A stretch of DNA of 64,000 bases from Mallotus nudiflorus (Eukaryota > Streptophyta > Magnoliopsida > Malpighiales > Euphorbiaceae). The notes beneath the pieces are model-generated. The model was given only the letters and a program-made list of their open reading frames with translations, had not been told where the DNA came from and did no database searches. How positions within the stretch are numbered: the stretch's first letter is position 1; every line of letters begins with the position of its first letter. Location of the stretch: positions 1,133,501 to 1,197,500 of the forward strand of contig CANTUR010000145.1 of the NCBI GenBank assembly GCA_947683625.1, read 5' to 3'. Both the position numbers and the translations under genes were made by a program. Positions 62,120-64,000 of the stretch are shown here, piece by piece.

Positions 62120-62540
62120 CTATACTCGAATGTATAGCATTGATTTGGAAGGATACATCACACGGTTGTATGATGTTGATTATACTTGGTCGTACAATCT
62201 AAATTGGAAGTATACATTGTACTCGGTCGTACAATGTTGACTATACTTAGTCATATAGTCTAAATGGGAGGATACATTGTAATTGGTTATACAATATCGA
62301 CTACACTCGGTCGTATAGTCTAAATGAAAGGATGCATTGTACTTAATCGTACAATGTCAACTACACTCAGTTATATAGTCTAAATGGAATAGGTACATTG
62401 TACTCAGTCGTACAATATTGACTACACTCGATTGTATAGTCTAGGTAGGAATACACATTGTACTCGGTCATACAATGTCAACTATACTCAATCGTATAGT
62501 CTGGGTAGGAATACACTACACTCAGTCGTGTAGCTCTAAT
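62120..62540. repeat. Hairpin array type H2 (element D)
   Basis: About 12 units. A perfect one has arms CATTGTAC and GTACAATG around TCGGTC at 62215-62236; others have GACTACAC/GTATAGTC. Linkers differ from those in element B (TAAATGGAAGG-like). Confidence 0.9.
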
Positions 62541-62589
62541 ATTTTGTATGCTTTGCCTTTTACCAATTCATTCTTAATTTCCCTTATCC

Positions 62590-63212
62590 CTTTCATTGCT
62601 TACCAATTATGCTACAATCCATAATTGCTCGTGATTAATTGTGACCCTTTCATTGCTCATTGATATTGCTGCAATCCATAATTGCTCGTGATTAGCTGTA
62701 ACCCTTTTGTTGCTCATCGATGATGCTCTAGTCCATAATTGCTCGTGATTAGCTGCAATCCTTTCATTTCTCATCAATGATGCTGCAATCCATAATTGCT
62801 CACGATTAGCTGAAAACCTTTCATTGCTCACTAATAATATTGCAATCCATAACTGCTCATAATTAGTTGCAACACTTTCATTGCTCACTGATGATGTTGC
62901 AATCCATAATTGCTCACGATTAGCTGTAACCCTTTCATTGCTCACTGATGTTGTTGAAATCCATAATTGCTTGTGATTAGCTACAAACCTTTCATTGCTC
63001 ATGATGATGCTGCAATCCATAATTGCTCATAATTAGCCGCAACCCTTTCATTGCTCACTAATGATGCTGTAATCCATAATTGCTTGCGATTAGCTGCAAC
63101 CCTTTTATTACTCATTGATGATGTTGTAATCCATAATTGCTCATAATTAGCTATAACCCTTTCATTGCTCACTGATGATGTTGTAGTCCATAATTGCTCG
63201 TAATTTTTATCT
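62590..63212. repeat. Hairpin array type H3 (element D), about ten 60-bp units
   Basis: The longest H3 array in the window. Stem example GCAAT-CCATA-ATTGC at 62785-62799. The minus strand is open from 63020 to 62607 (137 codons), reading a 20-residue repeat with core SNERVTANHEQLWIA. Confidence 0.85.
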
Positions 63213-63649
63213 TTGGCTGTTTGAGTCGAATGCTTTGAATTCTTTATGTTAAATGACTTTGAATTTTACTGTGTTGACTAACTCTACAACTTAGGTGAAC
63301 TTCCTTTTGGATTTGCAATTCCTATAGACTTCTTGAAGTTAGTTTCAATCATGATGAATGTATTAAAGTATATTATAATATTGAAAATTCATGAGAAAAT
63401 TCATCACTTTTTCATGAGATAGCATGCACTCAACGAATCTCATTATTTTTTATTTTCATGGCTGTCATTTATTTGCCATTTGCAACAATCAGAAGCATCA
63501 TTAACAATCTTATGCTAAGAGCATATCTTTTACCAAGTGAAGAGCTTACTTCCACACCTAATTTTAGGGAGAATTTGCTAAACAAAACTTATGAAAATTG
63601 AGCATAAAAAGATCAAATTCTGAGTATCAAAATAGTCTTTAAGTTATTT

Positions 63650-64000
63650 TTTGTGCTTTCCTTCCTTATCCGACTATTCCCCTACCTTTCTCATATTACT
63701 GAGCGTGGATACCATTGGAAAGGTCCTTTGGATACTCATACTCTTATAGAGCATTGGAGTAAATAGAGCAGTTTTTGTCATGTTCCTTTTTTAGTATTCC
63801 CTTACCTTTCTTGTATTACTCATTATGGATACTGCCAGAAGTTTCATGTTGATACTTTTACTCATTTCTGAGCATTGGAGTAAATTATGTTTGCTCTTAT
63901 TTTAATTCTATTTTTGGTATTCCCTCACTTTTCTTAGATTACTCAACGTTGATACTATCAAGGGATTTTGTACTCATACTCATTTATGAGCATTGGAGTA
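63650..64000. repeat. Tandem array type H4 (element D), runs to window end
   Basis: Three units of about 120 bp starting with a TATTCCC block, matching the other copies. Confidence 0.7.

Larger units (their letters stand above)
59911..64000 (-). mobile_element. Element D: Tat-type gypsy retrotransposon, continues past the window
   Basis: Inserted in element C. The visible part is the 3' LTR, polypurine tract, arrays H2, H3 and H4 and antisense block 1 (about 63480-63600, LMLRAYLLPSEELTST-like with one frame break). Whether it has pol cannot be seen. Confidence 0.8.

Noticed and set aside
62590..63212. CRISPR-like appearance of regularly spaced repeats
   Set aside because: The whole unit repeats, without unique spacers, and the DNA is plant nuclear.

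Overview
The window is plant nuclear DNA, almost certainly from an eudicot. It is AT-rich, has a GT/AG-spliced multi-exon gene, and is dominated by plant transposon classes. I cannot name the species. The only intact host gene is at the left edge. It is a full-size ABCG (PDR) transporter on the minus strand, from the ATG at 6158 leftwards past base 1, with 19 exons visible; it resembles Arabidopsis ABCG31/PDR3.

From 6350 to 11655 lies a DNA-transposon zone. Two Mutator-like elements can be delimited by long terminal inverted repeats and 9-bp target duplications. The first (6587-8940) is a Pack-MULE carrying a broken fragment of GTP cyclohydrolase I. The second (9294-11121) carries unidentified coding-like sequence and sits inside a MITE-like repeat. 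From 11660 to 15635 is a 4-kb LTR-like insertion (TG...CA ends, 5-bp duplication), and from 15975 a dead Ty1/copia element whose gag was split by a 1.45-kb solo LTR (16549-17997).

The rest (18716-64000) is a nested, tandem and rearranged pile of one Ty3/gypsy family. The dual RNase H and the long 3' region point to the Tat lineage. Element A1 (minus; LTRs 18716-20879 and 39201-41309) is interrupted by element B (minus; about 27750-38703). A1 shares its right LTR with a third minus element, A3 (39201-49007). A rearranged junction leads into a plus-strand LTR fragment (49224-51305). This is interrupted by element C (plus; 51306-59910), the only copy with protease, reverse transcriptase and two RNase H domains. 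C is in turn cut before the integrase by element D (minus; 59911 to the window end).

A1, B and A3 all keep gag but have lost pol in the same way. They look like a non-autonomous sub-lineage once mobilised by C-like partners. In place of pol they carry several kb of structured DNA next to the 3' LTR: arrays of short hairpins whose loops are constant while both stem arms change together, plus antisense coding-like blocks conserved between copies. LTR subfamilies carry a parallel set of short palindromes that keep their symmetry while their sequence differs. These hairpin systems and the antisense blocks are the least explained signal here. Every retroelement coding region is interrupted by stops or frameshifts.
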